Shown here: piece by piece, positions 44,991-60,756 of the stretch
Numbering within the stretch: position 1 is the first letter of the stretch
How the letters are laid out: each line of letters opens with the position of its first letter
NCBI RefSeq assembly: GCF_040054535.1
Contig: NC_090784.1
Location: forward strand, 15,758,501-15,822,500
Reading direction: 5' to 3'
Source: Antennarius striatus
Taxonomy: Eukaryota; Chordata; Actinopteri; Lophiiformes; Antennariidae
Length of the DNA stretch: 64,000 nucleotides
Notes under the pieces: generated by a model
Told to the model about the DNA's origin: nothing
Databases searched by the model: none
What the model saw: only the letters and a program-made list of their open reading frames with translations
Program-made: the position numbers and the translations under genes

Positions 44991-47410
44991 TAATAATAAG
45001 ATCCTGCTCATCAGAGACAAAATTAATGGTGTCCTGTCCTCAAACTCTGGTCCTTGTTTAGGTCCCTTCGATCCGGAAAACACACAGCTGACTCCTGAAC
45101 CCTTTGGTTCTATGGATGTCTTTTCTCCAATACAGATCAGTCAGCTGATTAAAATAATCTCCTAAGCTAAACCATCCTCCTGTCTGTTAGATCCAATTCC
45201 AACTAAACTCGTCAAAGAAGCCCTACCTTTACTTAGCAACCACTTCCTTAATATAATTAACATGTCATTATCTACTGGATATGTACCACGGTCCTTTAAA
45301 GTAGCTGTAATCAAGCCACTTCTCAAAAAACCTAACCTGGACCCTACTGTTCTAAATAATTATCGACCCATCTCAAATCTCCCGTTTTTATCTAAGATCT
45401 TGGAGAAAATAGTCGCTAATCAGTTATGTGATTTCCTTAAATCCAACAGTTTATTCGAGAATTTCCAGTCAGGTTTCAGTGAACATCATAGTACGGAAAC
45501 AGCACTTGTCAAGGTTAGCAATGACCTTCTAACCGCTTCAGACAGAGGACTTGTTTCTATACTGGTTCTCTTGGACCTTAGTGTGGCGTTTGACACAATT
45601 GACCACAATATTCTTCTGTCACGACTGGACCAAACAATTGGTATTAAGGGATCAGCACTGATGTGGTTTCAGTCCTATTTAACTGACCGTTCCCAGTTTG
45701 TTCACGTTCACAACGACTCGGCCCAAAAACTGTTAGGGATTTAGTGCCAAGTGATGTGATAGCGTTGGATGGCATCACGTTTGAGGCCAAAACCACTGCT
45801 AGGAACCTTGGTGTCATCTTTGATCAGGATCTCTCGTTTAAAACACACATTAAGCAGGTTTCTAGAACAGCCTTTTTCCATCTCCGAAACATTGCTAAAA
45901 TCAGGCATATTTTAAAACGGAATGATGTAGAGAAATTAATCCATGCTTTCATCACTTCCTGACTAGATTAGTGTAACACACTTTTTTCAGGCTGCCCCAA
46001 AAAGTTGCTGAAGACTCTTCAGCTCATTCAGAATGCTTCCGCCCGTGTTCTGACCAGGACCAGTGCCAGAGACCATATTTCTCCTGTGCTGGCTTCTCTG
46101 CACTGGCTTCCTGTGAAAGCTAGGATAGATTTTAAAATACTCCTCCTCACTTACAAAGCCCTTCGTGGCCAGGCACCGTCCTATCTGAAGGAACTTTTAG
46201 TTCCATATAATCCATCTAGAGCATTACGCTCTGAACACACTGGCCTACTGGTGGTTCCTAGAATTTACAAAAGTAGGACGGGGGCTAGAGCCTTTTGCTA
46301 TCAAGCCCCTCTATTGTGGAACCACCTCCCTACCTCAGTTCGGGGGGCAGACACCCTCCCACTATTTAAGAATAGACTAAAACTTCTCTTTTTCATAAAT
46401 TTTACAATTAAGGCAACTTAGGTTACTACGTTTTTGTTTTGTTTTTGTGTTTTTCTTGTCTTATAGACCTACACTGTTGGAGACTCAACATCCAGACTCA
46501 CTGAGTTCCTCTCTCCTCCACCTTCTCTCCAACCATCTCTGTTACTCCTCCTCCTCTCTGATCTCACTCTCCAAGTCTCCAATCATACCCTACTAACTCA
46601 ATTTCTTCCCTGGAGTTTCTGTGCTCTATGTCCTCACAGGTTTTTCTCAGGTTCACCTCTCATCCACCCACCAGTACCATCCCTAACCTAATCATCGGCT
46701 GGGGTCCGGCTTCCTTTTTCCTCCGCGCCACCATACTGTTCTACCCCTCATCCACCCAGCCGCTGTGGATCATCTGCTGTGGACCTGCACCTCTCATCCA
46801 CCAGTATCACCCCTCACCTAACCGTCGGCTGGGGAACTGCTGCCTCTCTTCCTTCGTGTCATCTTACTGTTCCACCCTTTACCCGCCCATCCGCTGTGGA
46901 CCTTCCTCTGTGGACCTGCACCTCCAAGCCCACCAGTATCACCCCCATCTCTCCATGTGCTGTGGACCTTCTCCTCCAAGCCAACCAGTACCACCCCTCA
47001 TTTATCCATCGGCTGGGGTCCTGCTTCCTTTCTTCCTCTGTGCCGCCATACAGTCATCCACGCAGCTGTAATTGTGCCTTGACTTTCGCAGTGGGAAACA
47101 TAACCTTAACCACATTGACACTGTCTCTATCTGGCCTATCTGCCACTCTCTCTCTGTCTCTCTCTCTGACACTGTTCTTGTCTTCCTTTGGTTTCTTTTC
47201 CACCAACCGGTCAAGGCGGATGGCCACCCAAAAGAGTCTGGGTCCTGCCTGGAGTTTCTTCCTCATTGAGGCAGTTTTTCCCCGCCACTGTCGCTTATGC
47301 TTGCTCTGGAGGGTTCGGTTGGGCTTCTCTGTCTGTTAAAGCGCTTTGAAATGTCTGTTGCCGTGATTAAGCGCTATATAAATAAAACTTGATTGATTGA
47401 TTGATTGACA
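44287..47410 (+). pseudogene. L2-like non-LTR retrotransposon, 5'-truncated and internally deleted
   Basis: ORF2 of an L2-clade LINE in broken frames. Linker region 44287-44923; a (TAA)n expansion where the family reads F-x-x-KI; then KILLIRDKINGVL (45000). Next come reverse transcriptase motifs NNYRPISNLPFLSKILEKI (about 45355) and LDLSVAFDTIDHNIL (about 45575). The catalytic (F/Y)xDD block is missing: the frame stops at 45744 and resumes with FEAKTTARNLGVIFDQDL. The C-terminal region, 46005-46421, contains LHWLPVKARI and LLWNHLP. The 3' UTR ends 'gcgctatataaataaaac' followed by (TTGA)n, the usual L2-type tail. The endonuclease domain is absent. It cannot encode a working enzyme. Confidence 0.9.
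44924..45000. repeat. (TAA)n microsatellite inside the L2 reading frame
   Basis: About 24 copies of TAA with one TGA interruption, located between FMNFL and KILLIRDKI of the L2 ORF2. Both L2 copies in the window have it. Confidence 0.97.
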
Positions 47411-47520
47411 TGTTGGTGCAGGTTGCAGAGGTGATGACGAGGTGGTGGGCAGGTTTGCTATCCAGGAGAGGAATGGAGAAGGACAGATGGTAGTTGATTT
47501 TGCAAAAAGGATGGAAATGG

Positions 47521-47790
47521 CAGGCGATTAAGAAAATTAATTAATTACAGGATTTATAATTAATGGCATTTTAATCTCATACCTGCTAAAGGCCCCCAAA
47601 TAAAGAATTTGAATTCTAGGATATTCCAAAATTGCAGTGCATGACTAATCAATAGAATAGACCGAGAAGAGACGATTTGAAATCCACATGTTTATTGGTT
47701 AAGTGTGCTTTAGAAATGAAATTCAAAAGAAAAAAGGCCAAGCACATCAGCAAACCAATTAGGCCTGGTGCATTTCTCAAAAACGGAATT
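47521..47790. repeat. dispersed repeat B, copy 2
   Basis: Diverged direct copy of 33848-34130, with several small differences. It begins 'caggcgattaa' about 110 bp after the L2 tail. Confidence 0.7.
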
Positions 47791-48119
47791 CATTTAGAAA
47801 ATATGAAGACTTTCATTATTGCTGATCATTACAACTAGCACTAATCATAACCATCTCAGCAGGATGAAATCACATCCCTGGGTAGGTCATGCACTGAAAC
47901 TTTTCATTGGACTCAAGAATAATTGCATCAAAATTTTTTTATAGCACCAAATGTCAAGTATTCACTATACAGACAAGTTCCTTTCAGATCGATCTTAAAT
48001 TACTGGTTTACACTGAAAGATTAATCTATGTGTATAGTCATTGAGAAAGCTGCTAAAGATTGATCAGCCAGAATTTGCATCATCCAGTCAAAACTGTGTA
48101 ATTTTAATTTTTTAATTTT

Positions 48120-48502
48120 TAATTTTATATACTGGTTTGATCCCCGAAGGGAAATTAAGAACGCACACTCTAGCTACTGATTACAAACGCATGCATACAT
48201 ATATATTTGTGAGTACAGGCCCCTGTATCACACACATACAAAGGGGCCTGTAGGCATGCAGGGGAGGTAGAGTGGCAGGCAGCTCCTTCTTGGTGCGCCT
48301 CAAATGAGCAATTTGTAAAGGGGACGGCACCTTGCTCAAGGGTGCCTCGGCAGTGCTCCGGAGATGAGCTGACACCTCCCACTGTCAGCTCACCTCCGGG
48401 TATTTTTGGGGGGGCGGGAGCGGGAATTGAACCGCCGATCTTAAATCATAGGACGACCCACTCTACCGCCCGCTTTACCACTGAGCCACTGCCGCCCCCC
48501 CT
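48120..48502 (-). repeat. tRNA-derived SINE
   Basis: Read on the minus strand, the head has an A-box-like 'gtggctcagtggtaaagc' and a B-box-like 'cggttcaattccc', followed by a unique body ('gcactgccgaggcaccc', 'agctgcctgccactctacc'). The tail near 48120-48150 is 'aatttcccttcggggatc', a typical LINE-related SINE end. It is distinct from the SINE at 5871, which has a different head and body. Confidence 0.75.
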
Positions 48503-49843
48503 GCCGTGTAAAATGGTGAAGTAACCACTAAAAAAAAAAAGAAGCAAAAAAAAGAATCAAACAATTCTAATATACATTGGGACGACTGGGAATTTAAGAA
48601 AAGTTGTGCTGTAGGAAACAGTTGAATCTCTAATGGTATGACATTGAGATATAATCGGCTATTTTTAAGAGAGGAACATCGTAAAATCCTCTGGTGCAGT
48701 ACAAGAATATTTTAGTCTTTAGAGAGAAAGCTAATTGCAGTGAGCCCAGATGCAACTAAATTTGAAGTTTTTACTGTTAGTATCCAACTTCATCAGCAAT
48801 GAACAAGTCTTTTGGGGATTTTTAATAGTTTAAAACAATCAGCATATTTCAGCCATATTATTAAATTAGCACTTACAAGCACTTGAAGTGCTGAAAATTA
48901 GGAACTATTAAGAAAATTAAGTACTACTGAGAATATACTGAAAAATATAACAAATATGAAAAATTCTACCAGTTTTCATGATTTAATAACCACAACACAC
49001 GCACATCTCCCCATTTACCATAAATTTTATTTGTATCCAACACACACGCATAGCACAAATAATCATGAACTCCTTTCTTTCATCAGTGCACAATTCAATG
49101 CATTCACATATAGGTTGTTTAAATGGCCTGAGTGCCCTCTGGCCTTAATATAAGCTGTGATAAGCTAAACAAATGATTGTCTCTGATTAAATCATCTGCC
49201 TTAAACCTTTCCTCCACTGTGATATTTATCCAGCATCACAATTCATCCCACATTCATGTCCAGAGGAAGATACATGCACAATCATGTAAGAGTTCACGGT
49301 CGTTTTCTGTCACAATGTGTTTTTCCAAACATGAAACAGAAGCAGGATGAATGATCACGTTTCCCAAATCAACCCTCCTTCAGACTGAGATACAACTCCA
49401 CCCCCACATCATGGGAATCACTGGGAGATCAATATGTATTTAGCTTATACAACATGTTCAATATCCTGATTTCCCTCAACATTAATTATGCACAAAGCTT
49501 TTACATTAAGTAAATTTGTAACGTCAAGACAGTTTTTTCATTAGTACAACTGGTCAAGGTCTTTCAAGTCATTTTTGTACATCTTTAGTGTTTACCAGTT
49601 GCTGGAATATCTACAAGGTTTTTTGTAGAAATCTGTTCTTAATCATTGAGGGCGTAATGCAAACAAATGCAACTCACAGCTAAACCTGCTGAGGCCACAT
49701 ATCTACACATTAAGTCATCAGATGCTCAGATCTTTATCAGCAAATTGTCACAGGTCCTGAATAGATGTGTGCCTTTTACCACACAAATTAATTTAAGACC
49801 CTGTGAAAGATAATAAGAATGACTGGATGAGAAGTAGCCTCAT

Positions 49844-49849
49844 TTTATT
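49844..49849 (-). terminator. rps27: candidate poly(A) signal for rps27
   Basis: Minus-strand AATAAA ('cttcttaataaaatgagg') about 200 bp beyond the rps27 stop codon. No nearer canonical signal was found, although ribosomal protein 3' UTRs are often shorter. Confidence 0.4.
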
Positions 49850-50046
49850 AAGAAGGAATTAAGAATATTACGTGGCATTTGGGGGCCCCAGGAACAGCAG
49901 TTCTCTGCTGTTGTTCTGTAGACAGACTTCTTAAATCACACGATCTGTAGTGTCTCTCCATCCCACTGCTGCATCAACTCCACAGCAGTGTCACTTGATA
50001 TCCATAAAACTCTTTTCACTCGCAACTCTTTCCAAGTCTGGTCAAA

Positions 50047-52246
<2,200 letters not shown>

Positions 52247-53583
52247 GTCTGCTCGTCTGCACGCTCACCGGAAATACACGTCCAGTACCCGATGACGTAG
52301 CGGAAGTCAACCGCCCACGTGTCAAGACCCGGAAAGGACAAGAGATATAATAAGTAATTGTGGTTATACGTGATTTATAATCTTGGTTATAAATTTCCAG
52401 ACAGTGACCTTTGAATGTTCCTGTTTATTTTATAACCTCCAATAAACAAAGGTTGTTGCAGCTGTAGTCACCCATTTTCTTGTTTGACACTGACACTGTG
52501 TTTGTCAGTAAAGATATCAATGATATTTGAGGTAGGAAACAGTCTTAGGCCACAGATAATTGGCCACAGATAAATAATAACAACGATATAAATTTAAATA
52601 CAGTTAAACTGAATACTGAACAAGGCAGTCAGAGACTGCAACATCTTGCGACTTACCTTACCCTGATCTACTTTCAGGGCAGGTCAGGGTACCCAGAAAG
52701 TAGTATCTGACCAGTGCATGGACTAGCGCATATGGAGTAAGTAAGACCATAGATCAAGTCTAGTGCATAGGTAGATCAAAGCAGTGGCTTTGATTTATGG
52801 TCTTACACTGGCCTTCTCCCTCGACTTTCTATCCTATCCGGTTCCTGAGTGTACGAAAGTTTAAATTTGACTGTGACCTACTTTTCTCAAGGTCAAGGTC
52901 ATCATCTCATTTTCATCCTCTTTGCCGCCCGAGTAATGTGTTTGTCGTTTCATCTTTCTATCTGCAATGGTTGCGAATATATTTGGTGAACTAACAAACG
53001 AACGAATGGACGAACACACGCACACTGACAATCGCAATACATCACCGCTCTGAAGCGGAATGTACATTAATCAATTTTGCCTGAAAGAACGCCGCCAATC
53101 TACAAACATGGGGTAACAGCGCCATCTAGTGTCCGTGGAGGCTGCCTGCTCCTCTGGGCCTCCCACGAAACACCCCCTCATACGTAGCTACGCTTTTCAG
53201 CGGTTCTGGGATCGAGGCCAGTGGCTGAAGTTTTTTTTAGGAAGCAGAAAAACACGTAGTCACCCGGTACATTCGTAAACGGAGATATTTAAACTTTCGA
53301 AGAAATGCTAAATTAATATATTCTGGATTGGGCGATGAAGACTGATCCACAGGAAATAGTTTAGCGGACTTTGGATGGAGAGGATTTCTTTATTCAACTC
53401 AGTCCAACGGGAGCATAGAGGCGCTGAGGGGATCGGAATTTACCGGTGACAAGGCAAAAGAAAAAAGAAAAGAGGACACAATATTTTTAGAGTGAATCCA
53501 ATAACAAAACTTATTCTGGATAAGGGACGACCCATCTCTAACCCCTTTAAGTTCCACTTTATTTTTGAAGAACAGCTACAGCG
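52247..53583. promoter_or_regulatory. divergent rps27/rab13 promoter region
   Basis: 1.34 kb separates the two start codons, which face away from each other. The rps27 side (52247-52335) carries GGAA/TTCC ETS-type sites, a CACGTG E-box and a CRE-like TGACGTA. The rab13 side (about 53130-53583) is the probable 5' UTR and core promoter, without a TATA box. A dispersed repeat occupies the middle. Sharing of regulatory elements is inferred from the conserved arrangement. Confidence 0.6.
52620..53075. repeat. dispersed fish repeat between rps27 and rab13
   Basis: Phrases such as 'tgccgcccgagtaatgtg', 'tctgcaatggttgcgaat' and 'actgacaatcgcaataca' are familiar to me from repeats scattered through fish genomes. 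There is no ORF of note. The family was not identified and the boundaries are approximate. Confidence 0.45.
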
Positions 53584-56199
53584 ATGGCGAAAAAGTATGA
53601 TTTCCTTTTCAAATTGTTACTCATTGGGGACAGCGGAGTTGGCAAAACGTGTCTGATCATACGTTTTGCTGAGGACAATTTCAACTCCACATACATTTCT
53701 ACCATCGGTACGTTATTTCCGTCTAACCTACGTCTGCACTTGTGTGAAACGGACGAGGAAGATCAATACTTGTTAAATGCTGGCATTCAGTTGTCTACAA
53801 ACTGGTTCCTCTTCATGCCCGAACTAGTCAATGTGGGCACATTTATGTTTCTCATTCTGACTCTAATCTTTTTTCTCTTCCTGCCTTCTACCCCATCTCT
53901 CTGTAAAATCTCATACTTCCCTCAGAAGGTCCACCCACTCTAATTCCTATCTTTTCACCATCTCTACATTCTCAGCAGAATGGTTGGCTTTGCAGCAGGC
54001 ACAGTTTTTTGCCAGCAGGACACCCCACCCACCCCCTCTCCTCTGCCTCTGCCTGGTTGTTGTCTGTCAGTCCATCCAGCAGGGGGAGAAAAAAAAACCT
54101 GACAAAGTGTGTCTTGTCTGCAGGGCTTTGAATCTTTCCTTTATTTGTGTCTGGATTCACACTGAGGGGTCAAAACTTCATTGGGAATAACTTTGAATCC
54201 GTCCACACCCTAATGAGACTGACCTTTATAGACTGCAATGTGGGTGGATGTGAATTTAGTTCACATCTTTATGTGGTTAACTCATTGTCAGCCTTTGTGT
54301 CTCCTCTCTGCTTGTTCTTGTCCCCTTGTGAACTCTCAGGCATCGACTTTAAAGTGAAAACAATTGATGTGGATGGAAAGAAAGTGAAACTACAAGTCTG
54401 GTAAGAGTAGACAGTTGCTGATTTATGTGGGAAATTCCACTCTTAACGGTTTCATAGAAGCAGATAATGCTGATCTATGCTATGTGTTTTGCTATTCTGG
54501 CAAATTTTTTTCCTGAAACATAGATAAAAATTCCTCATGTTTGATGACAGTGTGCTGTCAGAGACTCGTTTTATGAGTAAGAATGTTGTAACAACTTAAA
54601 TCCAGTTTGTTTTAACTGCATAAACGTGTTATTTAAAGCGTTATTTCTTTTGACGGCAGTTGTGTCTTTATGTTCTTGCCTGATATGCATGCATCGCTAT
54701 GTGTGTGTTTTATGCAGGGACACAGCAGGACAGGAAAGGTTCAAGACCATTACGACAGCCTACTACCGAGGAGCCATGGTGAGGACAAGCAGACTGGATA
54801 ATCAGGCTGACATCATTGCACGCTTGTGCTCACTCCGTACCTTTCAATTAATTCTCATGTCTTCCCTTTTATTCGGTCTCTCCTCTCTGTGCCAGGGCAT
54901 CATCCTGGTGTACGACATCACAGACGAGAAGTCCTTCGAAAATATTCAGAACTGGATGAAGAGCATCAAAGAAGTGAGATTGTCTTCACTCAGATAAGCA
55001 TAAAAGATTCGGATATAGCATTTAGTAATCTGAATACGTGGTAGAAAGAATAATACAGAGTCTTTATTGACTAAAATAAAATAATAGCACAAGTTATTTT
55101 TAAAGGGTCAGCTCAGCAAAATCACACAAAAATCAATTTTTCAATGACTACAATAGTTTTTAAGTTGTCATAAAAATATGTGAATTCCCCAGAATTACAT
55201 AATTAATTCTTCAGTTTTCTCTCTTTCAACAATTTTTGAATGTATTCATTCATTATTATTCATCATTACTTATTTATTATTAATATTTTTTTTAATCTCT
55301 GATACAATGAGATTAATTCTAACTAAGTGGATTTAGATCAAACCTCTATTTTACTTTTTGGGACTGCAAAAGCAAATATTCTCAACAAGAACTGATTGTC
55401 CTTAATCAATTAATCAACTGCATTCCCTCTTCCCCAGAATGCATCAGCTGGGGTCAGTCGACTGTTACTAGGTAATAAGTGTGACATTGAAGCAAAGCGC
55501 AAAGTTTCCAAGGAGACAGGGGAAAAGGTGAGCAAAATTTTCGTACTACATTGACAAAAATATTAAACACACTTTAGATCATGCTGTCACAGTCAAACAC
55601 AATGGAAAGGGATTCTTAAACATTAGAGGGCGTGGTTGTTTGATGAAGGATTAAGCGTGTCTTTCACATCTTTGATTATGTGCTTTGCATTTACCTAAGA
55701 TAAGAAGCAGGAAGTAATTATTACCCATATCCTGACCTGCTGTAATCAGACCTATCTGTTGTTGACAGCTGGCTAAAGATCATGGCATCAGGTTCTTTGA
55801 GACCAGTGCAAAGTCCAGCATCAATGTGGAAGAGGTGAGCTGAACTCTGATTTACACAAAATCATCTAAATGCCTCATTAACTTTTAGTTGGCTTAGGTG
55901 CTGTGAATGTCCTGACTTTTGTGTGTGTCGTTTCTTTGTCATTCCTTTTTACCTCCTAGTCATTTCTGTCTTTGGCACTTGACATATTACACAAATCGGG
56001 CAAGAAATCAGTAAGTCAGAAAAGATTTTCATACCAAATAATAACAAACTGAAGAACATATTCCAAATAAAAGACTAAGTTTTGTCTGATATTTCCTTTT
56101 CCTTTTTTTTTTAACCTCGGTCAACAGGGTCCCGCAGGTCGAGAGGTGAAAATCACCAGCAGTGCAGAGAAGAAATCATCCAAATGCGCTCTTCTTTAG
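53584..56199 (+). CDS. rab13: Ras-related GTPase Rab13
   Basis: Small GTPase of the Rab8/10/13 group, involved in trafficking to the plasma membrane and tight junctions. Eight exons: 53584-53707, 54340-54400, 54718-54778, 54896-54973, 55438-55527, 55769-55834, 55960-56010 and 56128-56199 (TAG). Splice phases agree and give 200 residues (human Rab13 is 203). Motifs: GDSGVGKT 15-22, switch I TIGIDF 40-45, WDTAGQE 62-68, NKCD 121-124, ETSAK 149-153. The C-terminus CALL is a CaaX box ending in leucine, which favours geranylgeranylation. AEDNFN, NASAGV and CDIEAKRKV indicate Rab13, with Rab8 the nearest alternative. The rps27 neighbour supports Rab13. The protein appears intact. Confidence 0.95.
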
Positions 56200-56759
56200 A
56201 TATGAACTTGGAAATTCAGTACGACTGGTTCTCTACCTCTATCTGATGGGCTCAATTGTCAATCACATAGAGGTGCTAAAAGTATGTTTTTATACCTAAA
56301 CTACTGGCATTCCTTTTCTAAGTGTTTGTATCTTTGGTACCATTCCGTACTTGTACGTGCCTGGAACACACCTTCTACTGCATCTTCTGTGATGATGGTC
56401 ATGAAAAATGTCGTAGTGACCACAATGTAACTGATTACATTACAGAGTATTTTATCAAGCAGCTCATATGGTAGGAAATACTTCTCTTCATTTCTTTTGC
56501 TGATCACCCCATTATCATCCCCACAAACAGTCACTGATTGATGTCTTAAAGGTCCAGAGTTTAGAATTTAAGGGAGTGTGAGAACAAAAATTTAATGTGA
56601 TCTTTCCAATTGTGTTTTCATGAGTGTATAATCTGAAGAACTGTTGTGACTCATCCAGAATGAGGATTTTCTAAAATCTATAATGGCAACACCTTGTATC
56701 AGTACTGTAGCTCAGACAGGACAAACCAGACAGTGGCTTTATGGGCATTTAGTTGCACG

Positions 56760-56871
<112 letters not shown>

Positions 56872-57911
56872 TCTTCTTCTCTGGTTTCAGACTTGTGTCT
56901 GACTGTAACACCGCTAGAGGCCACTAAATCCTACACACTGGACCTTTAAAAGTCTTATTTTTGTTGGTGGATTTCCCTTTTTCTTTTTTTTTGGTTGTTT
57001 TTACTTGAACAAGTAAGCTGTAAAAACATCTTAGCTTAATAGAATCATGCCTTGTGTGTACACTTTATAAGCCCTAGTAGGCTTCTGGTCCTAGTTTTTC
57101 ACTCACGTTTGGCTTTTTTACTCCTGAGTTCAAGGAGCTCCGAGCTTGACAAACATTAGGGTTAAGATTTACCTCTGTGAGCTCACAGTTTAACAATTTG
57201 GCATCCCTTGCTTAAAGTAATGCACAAAAACACCTTTTGTTTCCCCGTATTGTAGAGGCAAATAAAATATATTGCAGAGATGTCATAGACTGACTATTAA
57301 GCTTTAAACTTTGGCTGAATTTATAGCTGTGTTTATGTTACACTTATCCTAAGAAAACGAGTAAAATGCACAAATGATGTTCAGTATTTCAATGCATTCA
57401 ACTGAGTCTAAAGTAGCAGCTGCCATTACAAGCCAGGACATCTTGTTACATCCAATGAGAAGTTTGAATCATGATCTTCACAATAATGGTTTTAATAAAT
57501 TGTGGTTGTTGGTGGTATGTACTTAAATATGAAACACACACTGGGGATGAACACTCTTTGTTCATGAGAATAAGAACAGAGACAAGTGCAATAAAAAAAT
57601 ATGAGGAAAGACAATAAAGAAAAATGGATAATGCAAGAGAGTGGACAGGATGTGAGGGAAGCAGGAGCACCCACATGCCGTTCTCTTTGAATTGATTAAG
57701 TGGGTCTTGGCTTTTATCTGAAGTGCCTGATAAATGTCTTACTGAACACTATCATACATTAGCTACATCTGATATGAATGTCTCCTTGTCCATCCAATTT
57801 TAGATCATCAAACATGAAACTGTTTCCTGTATCTGCTCTTTATCTACATTCTTTGTCTTTTCAGACCCACCACAAGAAGTTGTATGTAGTTTACACAACA
57901 GCTGCTTGCTG

Positions 57912-57917
57912 AATAAA
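57912..57917 (+). terminator. rab13: candidate poly(A) signal for rab13
   Basis: AATAAA with a GT-rich downstream element within 20 bp, the best-formed cleavage context after rab13. Confidence 0.55.
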
Positions 57918-58559
57918 TGTGTGAGTCTGAGTGTGTCATAGTTTTAATCAGTGTGTTGGCACTGGACAACTAGACAGAATTCAGAGTGCAATTGTCACTG
58001 AGGCAGTTCTGTTTCCTCATAGTGCATGTATAAGAAGAGACAGAGAACAATGAAAACTGGGCCCTCATAATATCACTACCATGAAAAGCTAACAATAGAA
58101 TTTTTAATCATGCTATTTTATTATTAGTTTGGTATTTACTAAAAAAAACAACGTTTTTCTAACTGCCATTTTCTTCAGGATCTGGCTCAGTGACTCAATG
58201 AGCCTTAAATTTTAGTAAATCAATGCAGTTTCACGTGCAATTTGATATTACATGGATATATAGCAACAACTTTTTTATAAACCTTCTAAATTTGAAGATC
58301 GTCACATCTGAAACATCACTGGATTCGGATCAAGATCATATTTTGATGCATACGTGATCTTGTGGTGATATCATTTTTTGTAAGGTTTTTTATTAAAGCT
58401 TACAAGCATCTGTCCTGTAAGAAATCAAAAAATAATGTTTCCTTAATGAAAAAAATCTGGATCTAAATGATGATTCACAACCGAAAAATCACCACCAAAA
58501 TCTAATGAATTGTCCCACGAACCATAAAAAAATTAAAATCTAGTAGATGGAAAGATTGC

Positions 58560-58803
<244 letters not shown>

Positions 58804-58925
58804 GGATAGCTAGAAAACAACTTCATTAATATTCTGTTGGATTTCACGTAACTCATATTCAACGTTACAGTATACAGTACACAGAGACATCATGTAAAAC
58901 TCCACACCTGGATGGATGGAAGAAC

Positions 58926-58956
58926 GGCGGACTGACTGACTGACTGACTGACTGAC

Positions 58957-58988
<32 letters not shown>
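58926..58988. repeat. (GACT)n(GATT)n microsatellite
   Basis: Seven or so GACT units become GATT units. It lies 120 bp after the compound tract and is probably part of the same expansion-prone locus. Confidence 0.96.
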
Positions 58989-59099
58989 AGAACGTCTTGC
59001 AAGTACACCTATGCGGGAAGCAGTGGACAACCCTCAGCTGCCTGAGAACAGTTTTGGGACATTTTGGAGACTCTATGCAGTGGTGGGGCATCGTGAACA

Positions 59100-60756
<1,657 letters not shown>

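Larger units (their letters stand above)
47790..50040. other. intergenic region left of rps27
   Basis: Apart from the minus-strand SINE at 48120-48502, the sequence is AT-rich with no recognised gene. The region 49660-50046 contains the probable rps27 3' UTR on the minus strand. Confidence 0.6.

Noticed and set aside
46628..47339. Frames of 147 and 186 codons
   Set aside because: They lie in the 3' untranslated part of the L2 element; composition is Pro/Ser/His from C-rich sequence and they do not match LINE proteins.
48440..48502. A minus-strand tRNA gene
   Set aside because: Same reason: pol III boxes are present, but the downstream body and tail are those of a SINE.
53584..53943. 119-codon frame starting at the rab13 ATG taken as a separate short protein
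   Set aside because: It reads through the donor at 53708 into the intron; splicing to 54340 restores a full Rab.
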